From positions 1-14,846 of the forward strand of contig UQYK01000049.1 in assembly GCA_900545285.1 (NCBI GenBank): DNA of 14,846 bases, written 5' to 3'. The notes under the pieces are model-generated. The model was not told the DNA's origin and did not search any database. It was given only the letters and a program-made list of their open reading frames with translations. Positions 1 to 7,242 of the stretch are shown here, one piece after another. The first letter of the stretch is position 1. The number at the start of each line of letters is the position of its first letter. The position numbers and the translations under genes are program-made. This DNA comes from an uncultured Ruminococcus sp. (lineage in GTDB: Bacteria > Bacillota > Clostridia > Oscillospirales > Ruminococcaceae).

Positions 1-201
1 CGCACTAGGATGGATTGCGACCGACAGCCCGCCTGCGCATTTTTGCCTTGTCTGCGACAAAATTATGCTCGAAAATCCACATATATTTCTTGTGAAGACA
101 GGTTCTGTAAGAGTTTGCCTCATGGAAATTGTGCGGACAAGCTCTGCGGCCGCCGGATTTTTCTGACGGAATTTAGAACCTGCAAACAGGAGGAATTTTT
201 T
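1..201. other. Upstream region, no gene assigned
   Basis: This stretch lies upstream of the tautomerase gene. Two + frames are open through much of it: one continues into the tautomerase frame, the other runs from base 2 to a TGA at 164-166. Their translations are Cys-rich or low in protein character and have no visible start or ribosome binding site, so I do not call a gene. The second frame could be the tail of a gene that begins before the window. A short hairpin, TTGTC-TGC-GACAA, sits at 48-60. No convincing promoter was found, although one serving the genes that follow is expected here or further upstream. Confidence 0.3.
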
Positions 202-435
202 ATGCCCCATATTACCATTAAAATGCTGAAAGGCAGAACAGACGAACAGAAAAAGCTGGCTGCGGACAAGGTTGCCGCTGCCCTGGTAGATGCCATTGGA
301 TGCAATGCAGATCATATTTCTGTTGCCGTAGAGGATTTTACGCCGGTGGAATGGCAGGATGAGTTCCGGAAGGAAGTCACAGAAAGTCAGCACATCTACA
401 AGGAACCCCACTACGATCCCAAGGATGTCCTTTAA
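202..435 (+). CDS. 4-oxalocrotonate tautomerase family protein (PptA-like)
   Basis: This is a 77-residue protein that starts Met-Pro. In this family Met is removed and Pro1 becomes the general base for keto-enol tautomerisation. The beta-alpha-beta pattern (PHITIKML, a Lys/Ala-rich helix, then HISVAVEDF near residues 42-50) and the length match the PptA/YdcE-like branch, which is longer than the classical 62-residue enzymes. An AGGAGG at 188-193, 8 nt upstream, fixes the start at 202. The frame stays open for 64 codons upstream but lacks another ribosome binding site. Its stop overlaps the maf start by one base (TAATG), so the two are probably translated together. The physiological substrate cannot be read from the sequence. 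Family assignment is firm; the role is unknown. Confidence 0.88.
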   Translation: MPHITIKMLKGRTDEQKKLAADKVAAALVDAIGCNADHISVAVEDFTPVEWQDEFRKEVTESQHIYKEPHYDPKDVL

Positions 436-1001
436 TGGGATTGCTGTTAGCATCCGCTTCGCCGCGGCGGCAGGAATTGCTCCGGCTGATCACGAAGGAC
501 TTTACTGTACTTCCGGCAGCTGTAGAGGAATCCCTGCCGCCGGCGTTGTCTGCGGAGGAAGCGGCACAATACCTGGCACGAAAAAAGGCAGCTGCGGTTT
601 CTGCGCAGCATCCCAAAGACCTGGTGCTCGGCTCGGATACTACGGTACTTCTCGGAGATCAGATTCTGGGAAAACCGGGCACACCGGAACGCGCCGCAGA
701 AATGCTGCGTCTGTTGTCCGGAAAAACGCACCGTGTTATCACTGGTGTGGCACTCGCAAGAGGCGGCGTGCTCCGTTCTTTCCAGTCGGAAACTGCGGTG
801 ACGTTCTATCCCCTTTCCGAGGAGGAGATTGCCGCCTATGTTGCCACCGGCGAGCCGCTGGATAAGGCCGGCGGTTACGGGATTCAGGGGTACGGTGCCC
901 TTCTTGTCAAAGAGATTGCCGGAGATTTTTACAGCGTCATGGGCTTGCCTGTGGCGCAGACAGCACGAATGCTTGCCGCATTTCCCCCTGCAAATCCATG
1001 A
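435..1001 (+). CDS. maf: Maf family nucleoside triphosphate pyrophosphatase
   Basis: The 188-residue protein is the usual Maf length. It hydrolyses non-canonical or excess nucleotides (dTTP/UTP and modified bases in the YhdE-like branch) to monophosphate and pyrophosphate in the cytosol. Visible family motifs in order are SASPRR (7-12), LGSDT with acidic D68 (65-69), GKP (79-81), THRVITGV (98-105), GEPLDKAGGYGIQG (139-152) and GDFYSVMGLP (163-172). The DKAGGYGIQG segment is typical of the YhdE-like dTTP/UTP pyrophosphatases rather than the YceF branch; that subtype call is an inference. The ATG overlaps the tautomerase stop (TAATG), implying translational coupling. In other Firmicutes maf sits near cell-shape and division genes, which are absent here. 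Confidence 0.93.
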   Translation: MGLLLASASPRRQELLRLITKDFTVLPAAVEESLPPALSAEEAAQYLARKKAAAVSAQHPKDLVLGSDTTVLLGDQILGKPGTPERAAEMLRLLSGKTHRVITGVALARGGVLRSFQSETAVTFYPLSEEEIAAYVATGEPLDKAGGYGIQGYGALLVKEIAGDFYSVMGLPVAQTARMLAAFPPANP

Positions 1002-1010
1002 GAAATTTTG

Positions 1011-1047
1011 AAAACTGATTCCAGCCCTGTATGTCGGAACCGGTTTT
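1011..1047 (+). other. Imperfect hairpin between maf and the DUF4317 gene
   Basis: The arms AAAACTGATTCC (1011-1022) and GGAACCGGTTTT (1036-1047) can pair over 12 positions with one G-U wobble and one A-C mismatch, around a 13-nt loop. The T run is short and is followed by GAG, so this is at best a weak terminator. It ends only four bases before the ribosome binding site of the next gene and could equally affect readthrough or mRNA processing. Confidence 0.35.
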
Positions 1048-1062
1048 GAGAAAGGAATCTGC

Positions 1063-2292
1063 ATGAACAAAAAAGAACTTTCTGAAATTCGAAAAAACTT
1101 TTCCGAAACCAGTGACCTCTTCGTCCTGAACCGTGTGGCGACTGCTTTTGTAGACAGTGAAAAAAATATCCGCTGTCAGAGCATCCGCGCATATCACAAC
1201 ATTCCCTCGGAAGAAAGCGAATGTCTTATGACAACCCTAAAGCGCGTGCTTTCCGGAACGCTGGGGAAAGGCCTGCTGGAATACGAGTTCCCCAACGAAG
1301 CCTATGAAGAAGGCGGCAGCCAGTCCATTCTGTATGAGGCGCTGCAATGCAAGCTGGACTCTGAAAATGCCGTTTCCATGCTGATGGAACAGATCGTGCG
1401 GAATATGGACTATGTTTCTACTTATGCCATCCTGATCGGGCACTGTACTTATACCGTATTTCAGAAATCCAAGAGCGACGAACTGGATCCCTATCAGAGC
1501 CAGGAATATCATTTTCTGGTTGCTGCCATTTGTCCGGTAGAAGTTCGGGTAGACGGCCTGATCTACAATGAGGACGACAATGCAATTGAAAAGAAGCGCG
1601 TCTATGACCGCATTGTCGCAGAGATTCCCACAGACGGCTTCCTCTACCCTACCTTCACCGGACGGGGTCCGGATGTCAATCATGTGCTGTATTCTGCCCA
1701 TAAGCCCAAGGAAGTCAATGTCAGCATTGTGGAAAATGTACTGGGCTGTACATTTCACCGCACTGCCCAGGAGCAGAAAGAGACGTTTCAGTCTATGATG
1801 CAGGAGATTGTTTCCGATGAACTGAGTTATACGGTAATTACCGGCGTGAATGAAAAGCTGCGCGATATTGCGGCAGAATATGCCAATGATCCGGAACTCC
1901 CGGTGGTGGATGATATTCACGTCCGGGACATTCTGCTGGATTCCGGCGTAAGCCAGGAGCGCGCCGAGGAAATGCAGATGGCCTATCGGGAAGCCACACA
2001 GGACAAACCGATTACCGTAAATAACCTCATTGAAAGCAAAACCACCATTTCATTTGACGGAGTGACAATCTCTATCGGAAAAGACGCCACAGACAAGGTG
2101 CGCACTCAGTGTGTCAACGGCAGACGGTATCTGCTCATTGATCTGGACGATCCGGCGGTGGAAATCAACGGCCTGACGGCACGCGTTGCAGAGCCTGCGG
2201 CAGCCGGGACACCTTCTGAATCCGAAGATGCTACACCTCCAGCGCAAACAGAAGAACCGGAAACCTCTGTTACAGAAGCAGCACCGTTTTAA
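1063..2292 (+). CDS. DUF4317 domain-containing protein
   Basis: The 409-residue protein matches the DUF4317 family as I recognise it. It opens with an N-terminal KKELSEIRK segment and FVLNRVATAFVDSEKNI, followed by a long soluble domain covering roughly residues 1-370. No signal peptide or membrane span is visible. The last 35 or so residues form a low-complexity tail rich in Pro, Glu, Thr and Ala. The family is common in clostridia, and I know of no established biochemical role. An AAAGGA at 1051-1056, 6 nt before the ATG, supports the start. The gene lies 61 bp after maf on the same strand, separated from it by an imperfect hairpin, and is followed by a strong terminator. It may be the last gene of this transcription unit. 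Confidence 0.85.
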   Translation: MNKKELSEIRKNFSETSDLFVLNRVATAFVDSEKNIRCQSIRAYHNIPSEESECLMTTLKRVLSGTLGKGLLEYEFPNEAYEEGGSQSILYEALQCKLDSENAVSMLMEQIVRNMDYVSTYAILIGHCTYTVFQKSKSDELDPYQSQEYHFLVAAICPVEVRVDGLIYNEDDNAIEKKRVYDRIVAEIPTDGFLYPTFTGRGPDVNHVLYSAHKPKEVNVSIVENVLGCTFHRTAQEQKETFQSMMQEIVSDELSYTVITGVNEKLRDIAAEYANDPELPVVDDIHVRDILLDSGVSQERAEEMQMAYREATQDKPITVNNLIESKTTISFDGVTISIGKDATDKVRTQCVNGRRYLLIDLDDPAVEINGLTARVAEPAAAGTPSESEDATPPAQTEEPETSVTEAAPF

Positions 2293-2304
2293 CAAGTGCA
2301 AAAG

Positions 2305-2342
2305 AAAAATCCTTGAGACGAAAAACAGTCTCAAGGATTTTT
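2305..2342. terminator. Bidirectional intrinsic terminator between the DUF4317 gene and lysA
   Basis: A perfect 15-bp inverted repeat pairs 2305-2319 (AAAAATCCTTGAGAC) with 2328-2342 (GTCTCAAGGATTTTT) around an 8-nt loop. The stem carries an A tract on the left and a T tract on the right, so it can act on transcripts from either side. It lies between the convergent DUF4317 and lysA genes, exactly where a shared terminator is expected. Confidence 0.9.
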
Positions 2343-2376
2343 GCATTTCTATAGAAAATAAAAGGATTCCGGGAAA

Positions 2377-3675
2377 TTAAAGATCGTTGCGTACCAGATC
2401 ATCCAGAGATTCCCGCTTAACAACCAGACGATCCTCTCCGCCCTTGACAAACACAACAGCCGGCTTTTGCAGACGGTTATAGTTGGAAGCCATGGAATAG
2501 TTGTATGCGCCAGTTGCGCAGACTGCAATGGTGTCCCCTACTTCGCAATGCTGAATCGGCATATTTTCGCCGATAAGATCGCCGCTTTCGCAGCACTTTC
2601 CGGCAATGGTAACAGAATCTGTTTTCGGCTGATCTGCCTTATTTGCAACGAGTGCATCATAGGCAGACTGGTACAGAATATACCGCGGATTGTCACACAT
2701 ACCGCCGTCAATGGAAACATAGGTGCGGATGTTCGGGATCACCTTAATGCCGCCTACGGTGTACAGTGTGATGCCGGCCGGCGCTGCAATGGAGCGACCC
2801 GGTTCAATGAGAATAAACGGCCGCTTTACATCATGCGCTGCGCAGAAGCCGTTGATTACCTTTGCAACGGCTTCCATATATGCATCATACGGCAGCGGAT
2901 CGTCTTCCTCGGTATAGCGAATGCCAAAGCCGCCGCCCAGGTTCAGATCCTGTGCCTCATAGTGCAGCTCATGCTTCAGCTTTTCGATGAATTCCATCAT
3001 AACTTCTGCCGCAGCAGTAAAGCCCTGTGTGTCCAGAATCTGAGAACCAATGTGGCAGTGCAGGCCGCGCAGTTCCAGGTTCGGATAAGACAGCGCCTTC
3101 TGTACTGCCTCATATGCCTCACCGGTTTCCAGCGCAAATCCGAACTTGCTGTCAATCTGGCCGGTGCGGATGAAATTATGGGTGTGCGCATCTACACCCG
3201 GCTTGATGCGGAGCAGAATCGGGGCAGTCAGATGCTTTTCTCCTGCCAGCTGATTGAGGTGCTCCATCTCATAGATATTGTCTACCACAATGCGGCCAAC
3301 GCCATAGTCCAGCGCCATCGTCAGTTCTTCGGTAGTCTTGTTGTTGCCGTGGAAGCAAGCCTTGGATACATCAAAGCCTGCCTGCACAGCAGTGTACAGC
3401 TCGCCGCCGGAAACAACATCGATTCCCATATGCTCGCTCTGCATAACACGGTAGATTTCCTTGCAGGAAAACGCCTTGCTGGCATAGCACACCAGACCCT
3501 TGCCGTCATAGTATTCCTCGATACTCTTCTGGAATGTGCGGCAGTCACGGCGAATCATATCTTCGTCCATGACATACAGCGGCGTGCCATACTTCTTTGC
3601 CAAAGCAACCGTATCTACGCCGCCAATGGTCAGATGGCCTTCGGCATTGGTATTCAGATTTTCTGAAACAAACAT
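2377..3675 (-). CDS. lysA: Diaminopimelate decarboxylase
   Basis: This is a PLP enzyme of the alanine-racemase (fold III) class that converts meso-diaminopimelate to L-lysine, the last step of lysine synthesis. The 432-residue product is of normal length. Key features are YASKAF with PLP-binding K67, HIGSQ (209-213), the phosphate-binding GGGFG (247-251), EPGRS (291-295), CESGD with catalytic C362 contributed across the dimer, and GAYNYSM near 389-395. I chose the ATG at 3675, which has an AGGAAG-like site about 8 nt upstream, rather than the in-frame ATG at 3705, which adds ten charged residues without a better site. It is the third gene of the lon-engB-lysA set, 78 bp after engB, and ends at the shared terminator. 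No separate lysine riboswitch is visible upstream. Confidence 0.95.
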   Translation of the reverse strand: MFVSENLNTNAEGHLTIGGVDTVALAKKYGTPLYVMDEDMIRRDCRTFQKSIEEYYDGKGLVCYASKAFSCKEIYRVMQSEHMGIDVVSGGELYTAVQAGFDVSKACFHGNNKTTEELTMALDYGVGRIVVDNIYEMEHLNQLAGEKHLTAPILLRIKPGVDAHTHNFIRTGQIDSKFGFALETGEAYEAVQKALSYPNLELRGLHCHIGSQILDTQGFTAAAEVMMEFIEKLKHELHYEAQDLNLGGGFGIRYTEEDDPLPYDAYMEAVAKVINGFCAAHDVKRPFILIEPGRSIAAPAGITLYTVGGIKVIPNIRTYVSIDGGMCDNPRYILYQSAYDALVANKADQPKTDSVTIAGKCCESGDLIGENMPIQHCEVGDTIAVCATGAYNYSMASNYNRLQKPAVVFVKGGEDRLVVKRESLDDLVRNDL

Positions 3676-3753
3676 ACTTTCTACTTCCTTTCCTTTTCTA
3701 TCCAAGTGTGGGCAGCTTTCGTTTCCTGGGGATTGGAATGCTGCGGCACACGC

Positions 3754-4389
3754 TTAGAGCTTTTCTTCTGTTTCATCTGCATGTGCATCCAGTTCTTCGT
3801 CCGGTTCTGATGCGATTTCTTCCAGAACCCCCTGCACCGCCTCTACCCCTTCTCGGGTAACTGCGGAAAACGGAATGACATGAATCTGTGAAAAATACGG
3901 AATTTCTGTCTCAAAAGCCTTCATCCGCTTGGTACGTTCTGTCCGGTTTAGTTTGTCTGCCTTCGTCAGGACGATCAGAAACGGCAGTTCCGATTCCACC
4001 AGAAAGTCAATCATCTGGATGTCGTCCTTGGAAGGCGCGTGGCGCATATCAATCAGCAGCAGAATCAGTCTTAAATCCCGGTCTGCGCCCAGATAACCGG
4101 AAATCAGACCAGACCATCTGGCCTTTTCCGATTTGGCAACCTTCGCATAGCCGTAGCCGGGAAGGTCTACAATGGTCAGCGGATCCAGCCGGTAAAAATT
4201 GATGGTGGCAGTTTTTCCCGGAACGGCGCTGACTCTTGCCAGTGACTTTCGCTGAAAGATCTTGTTGATCAGCGTGGATTTTCCCACATTCGAGCGCCCG
4301 GCAAAGGCGATTTCCATGGAATCACAAGGGGGAATCTGTGAAAACGTGCCATAGGATGCGAGAAACTTTGCATTCTGAAATTGCAGCAT
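3754..4389 (-). CDS. engB: Ribosome biogenesis GTP-binding protein EngB (YihA/YsxC)
   Basis: This small TRAFAC GTPase acts in assembly of the large ribosomal subunit. The 211-residue protein shows all G motifs: G1 GRSNVGKST (31-39), a G2 threonine near residue 62 in PGKTATINF, G3 DLPG (75-78) within DLPGYGYAKV, G4 TKAD (142-145) and G5 SAV (175-177). The C-terminus carries an acidic tail rich in Glu and Asp, about 20 residues beyond the conserved core. Two ATGs lie six bases apart. The one at 4389 has GGAGG six bases upstream, while the one at 4395 touches the GGAGG, so 4389 is chosen. Only 12 bases separate it from the lon stop, so lon and engB are almost certainly cotranscribed, an arrangement common in Firmicutes. 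Confidence 0.96.
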   Translation of the reverse strand: MLQFQNAKFLASYGTFSQIPPCDSMEIAFAGRSNVGKSTLINKIFQRKSLARVSAVPGKTATINFYRLDPLTIVDLPGYGYAKVAKSEKARWSGLISGYLGADRDLRLILLLIDMRHAPSKDDIQMIDFLVESELPFLIVLTKADKLNRTERTKRMKAFETEIPYFSQIHVIPFSAVTREGVEAVQGVLEEIASEPDEELDAHADETEEKL

Positions 4390-4401
4390 ATCCATCCTCC
4401 T

Positions 4402-6810
4402 TTATACATGACACAGCTCTGCGGTTTTTGCAGGTGCTGTGTGAAATGTGTGCTTTCGCGGAAGCAGTGCGGTTTCCAGCACAACGTCCAGAGTTTTCGC
4501 CGGTACAAAATTGACATGTTCCCGGACTGCCGCATCCACTTCTTCCAAATCCGGCAGATTTTCTTCCGGAATAATTACCGTGCGGATGCCGGCTTTATAG
4601 GCAGCCATGGATTTTTCCCGGAGTCCGCCGATGGGGAGCACTTTTCCGTGCAGAGTGATCTCCCCTGTCATGGCAACATCTCCCCGTACTGCCCGTCCGG
4701 ACAGCGCAGAGACAATTGCCGTCGCCATGGTTACGCCGGCAGATGGCCCGTCCTTCGGCACAGCGCCCTCCGGGGCATGAATGTGCAGATCCTGCTTGGT
4801 GTAGAAATCCTCCGGAATGCCGTACTGCGCCGCAATGCTGCGGACATAGCTGACTGCAATCTTGGCGCTTTCTCGCATAACATCGCCCAGAGAACCGGTG
4901 CATTCCACAGCGCCCTTTCCCGGCAGTGTCAGCACTTCCATAGGCATCAGTACGCCGCCGACCGATGTCCAGGCCAGGCCGTTGACCACGCCGACTGTAT
5001 CCTCACAAACCTGTGCATCCGGCCGGAACTTTTGCGTACCCAGATAATCCATCAGATTTTTCGCGGTAAAGCTGACCTTTTTGCACTCCTGGGAAACAAT
5101 TTTCTTTGCGGCCTTCCGGCAAAGGGTTCCGATCACCCGTTCCAGTTCCCGGACACCAGCTTCCCTGGTATAGCCATCAATGATGGCATACAGGGCATCT
5201 TCGGTAATCCGGCACTGGGTTCCTTTCAGGCCGTGTTTTTTCAGCTGTTTCTTTACCAGGTGCTCCCTGGCAATGTGGAATTTTTCCTCTCTGGTATAGC
5301 TGCCCAGTTCAATGATTTCCATACGATCCAGCAGGGGTGCCGGAATCGGATCCAGGGAGTTGGCTGTTGCCACAAAAAACACCCGGCTCAAATCAAAGGG
5401 AACCTCAATGTAGTGATCCCGGAACGCCTGGTTCTGCTCACTGTCCAGCACTTCCAGCAGAGCCGCAGAAGGGTCTCCCCGGAAATCGTTGCTCATTTTG
5501 TCCACTTCGTCCAGGAGAATCAGCGGATTGTTGGTGCCTGCCCGTGTCAAGGCATCCATAATGCGTCCCGGCATTGCCCCCACATAGGTTTTCCGGTGGC
5601 CGCGGATATCGGATTCATCCCGGACACCGCCCAGAGAAACACGCTCATACTTCCGTCCCAGTGCCTTTGCAATGGATTTTCCGATGGAAGTCTTTCCCAC
5701 GCCGGGCGGGCCTACGAAGCAGAGAATCTGCCCGGTTTCCTCCGGGAGCAGCGCACGCACCGCAAAGCTCTCCAGAATCCGCTGCTTGATTTTTTGCAGG
5801 CCGTAGTGATCCCGTTCCAGAACAGACTGCGCCCGTTTCAGATTCACCTTTGTGTGACTGGATCGGTTCCACGGAAGCGCCAGCACTGTATCCAGATAGC
5901 TGCGGATGACAAAGGCTTCCTGAGATGCTGCCGGAAGCCGGGACAGGCGCTCGGCCTCTTTTGCCAGCTTCATCAAATTTTCTTGATCCAGGGGCAGCTG
6001 TGCAATACGATCCTGATATTCTTCCAGTTCTGTGGCCGGATCCTCTTCATCCCCCAGCTGCTCTGCAATCAGGCGCATCTGCTCCCGCAGGTAATATTCT
6101 CGCTGCGAGCGATCCAGATTTGCCTGCGTTTCCTCCTGAATTTGCTTCTCCAGAGTCAAGACTTCCATCTCTTCTGCCATTGCGCGATACAGCGCTTCCA
6201 GACGGCTCATCCAGGAGTGCTTTTCCAGGAGCGCCTGCTTTTCAGGATAATCCAGAGCCACGTTAAATGCGATATATTCAAACAGCTTTTCCGGCTTTTG
6301 CTCACAGACAACAGAGGCCACCAGTTCCTTCGGCATACGCGGCAGCAGCTCTGCATACTGCTGGAAAATCTGCTTTAAGCTGCGGCAAAGCGCTTTGCTC
6401 TCCGCCTCCTGCTTTTCCGGAATTTCTGTGCACATCCGTTCCGCGCAAATTGCAGTCGGATATGCCTCCGTGTCCTTTTGATAAACGTCTAAGGAAAAGC
6501 CGGAAACGTCTACACAGGTTTTTCCCTCCACCAGAACACGGCTGACACCGTCCGGCGCACGGAGCACCTGCCGTACCTCGGCAATTACACCAACGGTGTA
6601 GAAGTCCTTTCCCTCCGGCTCTTCCTTCAGGGGATCCTGCTGTGCAACCAGGACAATGCGCCGGTCTGCTTCCATTGCCGCCTGAAGCGCGCGGACAAAG
6701 GGTTCCCGAACTAAATCAAAATGTATGGTCATGCCCGGAAACAAAACGAGTCCGCGCAGTGCAATCAACGGCAGTTTTTGTAACATTGTTTCTTCCATGG
6801 AATTGTTCAT
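4402..6810 (-). CDS. lon: Endopeptidase La (ATP-dependent Lon protease)
   Basis: The 802-residue protein is a full-length LonA protease, which degrades misfolded and regulatory proteins in the cytosol as a hexameric AAA+ ring. Domains in order are the N-terminal substrate-binding LON domain (about 10-200), a helical linker with coiled-coil character (210-290), the AAA+ module with Walker A GPPGVGKT (367-374) and Walker B LILLDE (430-435), and the C-terminal peptidase. The peptidase carries catalytic Ser690 (KDGPSAG) and Lys733 (GGLREK). The frame stays open upstream to 6957, but that extension overlaps the promoter and is Arg-rich. The ATG at 6810 follows an AAGGA about 12 bases upstream, a rather long spacing; ATGs at 6798 and 6786 are alternatives. 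It is first gene of lon-engB-lysA. Confidence 0.97.
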   Translation of the reverse strand: MNNSMEETMLQKLPLIALRGLVLFPGMTIHFDLVREPFVRALQAAMEADRRIVLVAQQDPLKEEPEGKDFYTVGVIAEVRQVLRAPDGVSRVLVEGKTCVDVSGFSLDVYQKDTEAYPTAICAERMCTEIPEKQEAESKALCRSLKQIFQQYAELLPRMPKELVASVVCEQKPEKLFEYIAFNVALDYPEKQALLEKHSWMSRLEALYRAMAEEMEVLTLEKQIQEETQANLDRSQREYYLREQMRLIAEQLGDEEDPATELEEYQDRIAQLPLDQENLMKLAKEAERLSRLPAASQEAFVIRSYLDTVLALPWNRSSHTKVNLKRAQSVLERDHYGLQKIKQRILESFAVRALLPEETGQILCFVGPPGVGKTSIGKSIAKALGRKYERVSLGGVRDESDIRGHRKTYVGAMPGRIMDALTRAGTNNPLILLDEVDKMSNDFRGDPSAALLEVLDSEQNQAFRDHYIEVPFDLSRVFFVATANSLDPIPAPLLDRMEIIELGSYTREEKFHIAREHLVKKQLKKHGLKGTQCRITEDALYAIIDGYTREAGVRELERVIGTLCRKAAKKIVSQECKKVSFTAKNLMDYLGTQKFRPDAQVCEDTVGVVNGLAWTSVGGVLMPMEVLTLPGKGAVECTGSLGDVMRESAKIAVSYVRSIAAQYGIPEDFYTKQDLHIHAPEGAVPKDGPSAGVTMATAIVSALSGRAVRGDVAMTGEITLHGKVLPIGGLREKSMAAYKAGIRTVIIPEENLPDLEEVDAAVREHVNFVPAKTLDVVLETALLPRKHTFHTAPAKTAELCHV

Positions 6811-6842
6811 GCTCTTATGATTTCCTTTCTGCGTCTGCTGCC

Positions 6843-6910
6843 GGCGGCCAGAATGACGCCGCCTGATCCGATATTCTGTCTGCATGCCGTGGCACTGCAA
6901 TTCGACAGAA
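6843..6910 (-). other. Structured 5' leader of lon
   Basis: Between the predicted lon transcription start and its ATG lie about 110 bases with two potential stems. One is a 7-bp pair, TTCTGTC (6874-6880) with GACAGAA (6904-6910), enclosing TGCC/GGCA. The other is GGCGGC (6843-6848) with GCCGCC (6858-6863). They may influence lon mRNA stability or translation. I see no heat-shock operator of the CIRCE or CtsR type. Confidence 0.3.
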
Positions 6911-6928
6911 CCGTAGATGATTTCTTCT

Positions 6929-6957
6929 ATTATACTATACTTCCTCTTTTTTTGCAA
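6929..6957 (-). promoter_or_regulatory. Sigma-A-type promoter of lon
   Basis: Read on the minus strand, TTGCAA (6952-6957) is separated by exactly 17 bases from a perfect TATAAT (6929-6934). Transcription would start near 6922, giving a leader of about 110 nt before the lon ATG. It fits the head of the lon-engB-lysA unit. Confidence 0.85.
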
Positions 6958-6983
6958 GTGGTAAGTCCTGAAAATTCAAAAGC

Positions 6984-7046
6984 CGGCAGAAAATGCGTTT
7001 TGTTTTCGCCACATTTGCTGTGGAGCAAAACCAGATTTTTCTGCCG
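6984..7046. repeat. Nested inverted repeat between divergent lon and speD promoters
   Basis: Three stems nest here: CGGCAGAAAA (6984-6993) with TTTTCTGCCG (7037-7046), GTTTTG (6997-7002) with CAAAAC (7026-7031), and CCACA (7009-7013) with TGTGG (7019-7023). Together they form one 63-nt imperfect hairpin. It lies 26 bp upstream of the lon -35 box and about 100 bp upstream of the speD -35 box, outside both predicted transcripts. It could be a regulator site, a small RNA, a terminator for an unseen antisense transcript, or a small dispersed repeat. No recognised family was assigned. Confidence 0.55.
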
Positions 7047-7145
7047 CCACAGTATACAAAGTGCCGTCCCCCGTCTGTTTTCTTCAAAAGCGGTAAAATC
7101 TCTGTTATTTTCTTGTCGCATTCGAAAAAAGTTTTGGAAATGGCA

Positions 7146-7174
7146 TTGCATTTTTCCGGGAAGTGTGGTACAAT
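7146..7174 (+). promoter_or_regulatory. Sigma-A-type promoter of the polyamine operon (speD)
   Basis: TTGCAT (7146-7151) is followed after exactly 17 bases by TACAAT (7169-7174), and a TG one base before the -10 box makes an extended -10 element. The predicted start near 7181 gives a leader of about 60 nt before the speD ATG. It faces away from the lon promoter. Confidence 0.8.
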
Positions 7175-7194
7175 GTTTTTTGATTATAAAACAG

Positions 7195-7218
7195 GCAGAG
7201 AAAGGAAAAATGCTCTGC
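7195..7218 (+). promoter_or_regulatory. Hairpin in the speD leader
   Basis: GCAGAG (7195-7200) can pair perfectly with CTCTGC (7213-7218) around a 12-nt loop. The loop holds AAAGGA (7201-7206) and the ATG (7210-7212) of a possible leader peptide. The structure is short, so its effect on translation is uncertain. Confidence 0.35.
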
Positions 7219-7242
7219 GATCTTATGACAGGAAGGCTGTGA
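7210..7242 (+). CDS. Possible 10-residue leader peptide upstream of speD
   Basis: A tiny frame, ATG at 7210 to TGA at 7240-7242, encodes MLCDLMTGRL. Its stop codon overlaps the speD start in a TGATG arrangement, the usual signature of translational coupling. An AAAGGA lies upstream at 7201-7206 but with a short spacing of 3 bases, which weakens the case. The frame sits wholly inside the predicted speD leader. Eukaryotic AdoMet decarboxylase mRNAs are known to carry polyamine-sensing upstream ORFs. A bacterial counterpart would be new to me, and the parallel is speculation. A chance ORF remains quite possible. Confidence 0.3.
   Translation: MLCDLMTGRL

Noticed and set aside
43..69. Possible promoter TTGCCT/TATGCT
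   Set aside because: Spacing is only 15 bases and both boxes are poor matches.
2..166. Second open frame entering from the window edge
   Set aside because: About 54 codons without a visible start and with no recognisable motif. It could be a gene tail but cannot be supported.
10..201. Upstream extension of the tautomerase frame (64 extra codons)
   Set aside because: The extension is Cys- and Arg-rich with no ribosome binding site. It would bury the essential N-terminal proline, and a strong AGGAGG marks the ATG at 202.
359..865. 168-codon + frame overlapping maf
   Set aside because: Shadow of maf in another frame, with atypical Cys/Arg/Gly-rich composition and no ribosome binding site.
2467..3666. 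399-codon + frame opposite lysA
   Set aside because: Antisense shadow of lysA, which carries all expected PLP-enzyme motifs.
3676..3753. Possible lysine riboswitch or terminator between engB and lysA
   Set aside because: The 78-bp gap is far too short for a lysine riboswitch, and no stem with a T run is visible.
4381..6378. 665-codon + frame opposite lon
   Set aside because: Antisense shadow of lon. Its length reflects codon bias of the real gene, and the translation has Cys/His/Gln-rich noise.
6811..6957. N-terminal extension of Lon to 851 residues
   Set aside because: It would include the -10 and -35 boxes of the lon promoter and adds an Arg-rich stretch foreign to Lon.
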